Origin: Gammaproteobacteria bacterium
GTDB lineage: Bacteria > Pseudomonadota > Gammaproteobacteria > Pseudomonadales > Pseudohongiellaceae
Assembly (NCBI GenBank): GCA_002719575.1
Contig: PBHS01000059.1
Location: 12,175-18,782 of the forward strand
Reading direction: 5' to 3'
Length of the DNA stretch: 6,608 nt
Of the stretch, positions 6,093-6,608 are shown piece by piece. The translations under genes and the position numbers were made by a program. The notes under the pieces are model-generated. The model was not told the origin of the DNA. It did no database searches and saw only the letters and a list, made by a program, of their open reading frames with translations. Numbering within the stretch: position 1 is the stretch's first letter; every line of letters starts with the position of its first letter.

Positions 6093-6515
6093 AAACGTCA
6101 CTGGCCCATTGTTTTCTAGGGCTATCTGCATATCAGCACCAAATACTCCGCTTTGCACTGTGCCGTGATTCTGGCTGGCTTTAGTGACAAGTTCATCGAA
6201 CAACCTTTCGGCCTGATCCGGCGGCTTGGCTGAGGAGAATCCGGGCCTCAGCCCTTTACTCGTGGACGCGGCTAGAGTGAACTGAGACACCAGCAGCAAT
6301 TCACCTCCCGTCTCCTTGAGTCCGAGATTCATCTTGCCTTCTTCATCAGCGAATATCCGGTAGCAAAGCAGCTTGCGCAGCAGTTTGTCTACGTCGCTGC
6401 TGCTGTCTTCTTTTTCAATTCCAACGAGGGCGAGCAAGCCAGCATTAATTTCCGCATGCAGCTCGCCTCCAATGGTAAGGCGTGACCAGTTAACGCGCTG
6501 AATGAGACCAATCAT
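6078..6515 (-). CDS. dtd: Dtd, D-aminoacyl-tRNA deacylase
   Basis: A 145-residue enzyme, the same length as E. coli Dtd. It hydrolyses D-amino acids (such as D-Tyr) from tRNA and also clears glycine wrongly attached to tRNA-Ala; it acts in the cytoplasm as a dimer. Seen: MIGLIQRV at the start, GLLALVGIE (26-34), the block RIFADEEGKMNL (53-64), the active-site SQFTLAASTSKGLRPGFS (77-94), FGADMQIALENNGPVT (125-140) with the Gly-Pro motif (137-138) that rejects L-aminoacyl-tRNA, and a FLL end. The family's AADT following SQFTL is AAST here. ATG 6515 gives the standard N-terminus; a TTG at 6533 would add six residues with no ribosome site. It converges on tatC with only 14 bases between the stops and is probably cotranscribed with the gene upstream of it. 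Confidence 0.95.
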   Translation of the reverse strand: MIGLIQRVNWSRLTIGGELHAEINAGLLALVGIEKEDSSSDVDKLLRKLLCYRIFADEEGKMNLGLKETGGELLLVSQFTLAASTSKGLRPGFSSAKPPDQAERLFDELVTKASQNHGTVQSGVFGADMQIALENNGPVTFLLRS

Positions 6516-6557
6516 ACCGAGCCATTCCAGCAAGTGGTAAGAGGTGCAGAATGCGGA

Positions 6558-6608
6558 TCATTTTGAGTCAGACAGGCTCTTGGCTATCTCTTCGGTGGCA
6601 CGGATCAA
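6558..6608 (-). CDS. pip: C-terminal end of a probable proline iminopeptidase
   Basis: Sixteen codons and a TGA stop (6560-6558 on the minus strand) are visible; the gene continues past the right edge. The peptide reads LIRATEEIAKSLSDSK. The LIRATEEIA part resembles the end of proline iminopeptidases (typically ALVRATD followed by a helix), and in Pseudomonas pip lies directly upstream of dtd in the same direction. The stop is 42 bases before the dtd start, fitting a two-gene operon. Pip would be a cytoplasmic alpha/beta-hydrolase that removes N-terminal proline from peptides. The evidence is a short, weakly diagnostic peptide plus gene order, so the identity is tentative, though a coding end here is likely. 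Confidence 0.5.
   Translation of the reverse strand: MIRATEEIAKSLSDSK

Noticed and set aside
1..6608. A mobile element, CRISPR array, or defence or other undescribed system
   Set aside because: Apart from the hisI relic, the window is fully occupied by conserved housekeeping genes in a familiar order; no repeats, integrase or unknown gene cluster is present.

Overview
The window is a stretch of gammaproteobacterial chromosome. The gene order hslU, DUF971 gene, ubiE, ubiJ, ubiB, (hisI), hisE, tatA, tatB, tatC on the plus strand, met by dtd and a probable pip gene on the minus strand, is close to the arrangement known in Pseudomonas and related marine gammaproteobacteria. The pha (polyhydroxyalkanoate) cluster found between the DUF971 gene and ubiE in Pseudomonas is absent. 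Base composition looks moderate (near half G+C by eye, not computed). I cannot name a genus from the sequence alone.

Layout. Bases 1-54 are the last codons of hslU (ATPase of the HslUV protease). A small DUF971 gene follows, then three genes of aerobic ubiquinone synthesis: ubiE (C-methyltransferase), ubiJ (SCP2-like lipid-binding scaffold) and ubiB (atypical kinase/ATPase with two C-terminal membrane helices). Between ubiB and hisE lies about 430 bases with no intact gene. Next come hisE (phosphoribosyl-ATP pyrophosphatase) and tatA, tatB and tatC, the complete twin-arginine protein translocase. The minus strand from 6515 down carries dtd (D-aminoacyl-tRNA deacylase), preceded by the C-terminus of a gene that resembles proline iminopeptidase.

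The main discovery is in the 'empty' gap at 3639-4069. Reading it in the plus frames reveals a decayed hisI (phosphoribosyl-AMP cyclohydrolase). A 36-codon block (3731-3838) lines up without gaps with the family's NREAL...GKLWxKGEExG region. It is then broken by an in-frame stop, frame changes, internal deletions and loss of the metal-binding aspartates. hisI normally sits exactly here, just before hisE. The partner gene hisE is intact, so either a second HisI (or fused HisIE) exists elsewhere in the genome or histidine synthesis is broken at this step.

I see no phage, transposon, CRISPR, tRNA or rRNA feature, and no undescribed multi-gene system. Smaller observations are candidate RNA hairpins in three intergenic gaps (after ubiB, hisE-tatA, tatA-tatB), an altered DFG-like motif in UbiB, and several genes that cannot start with ATG.
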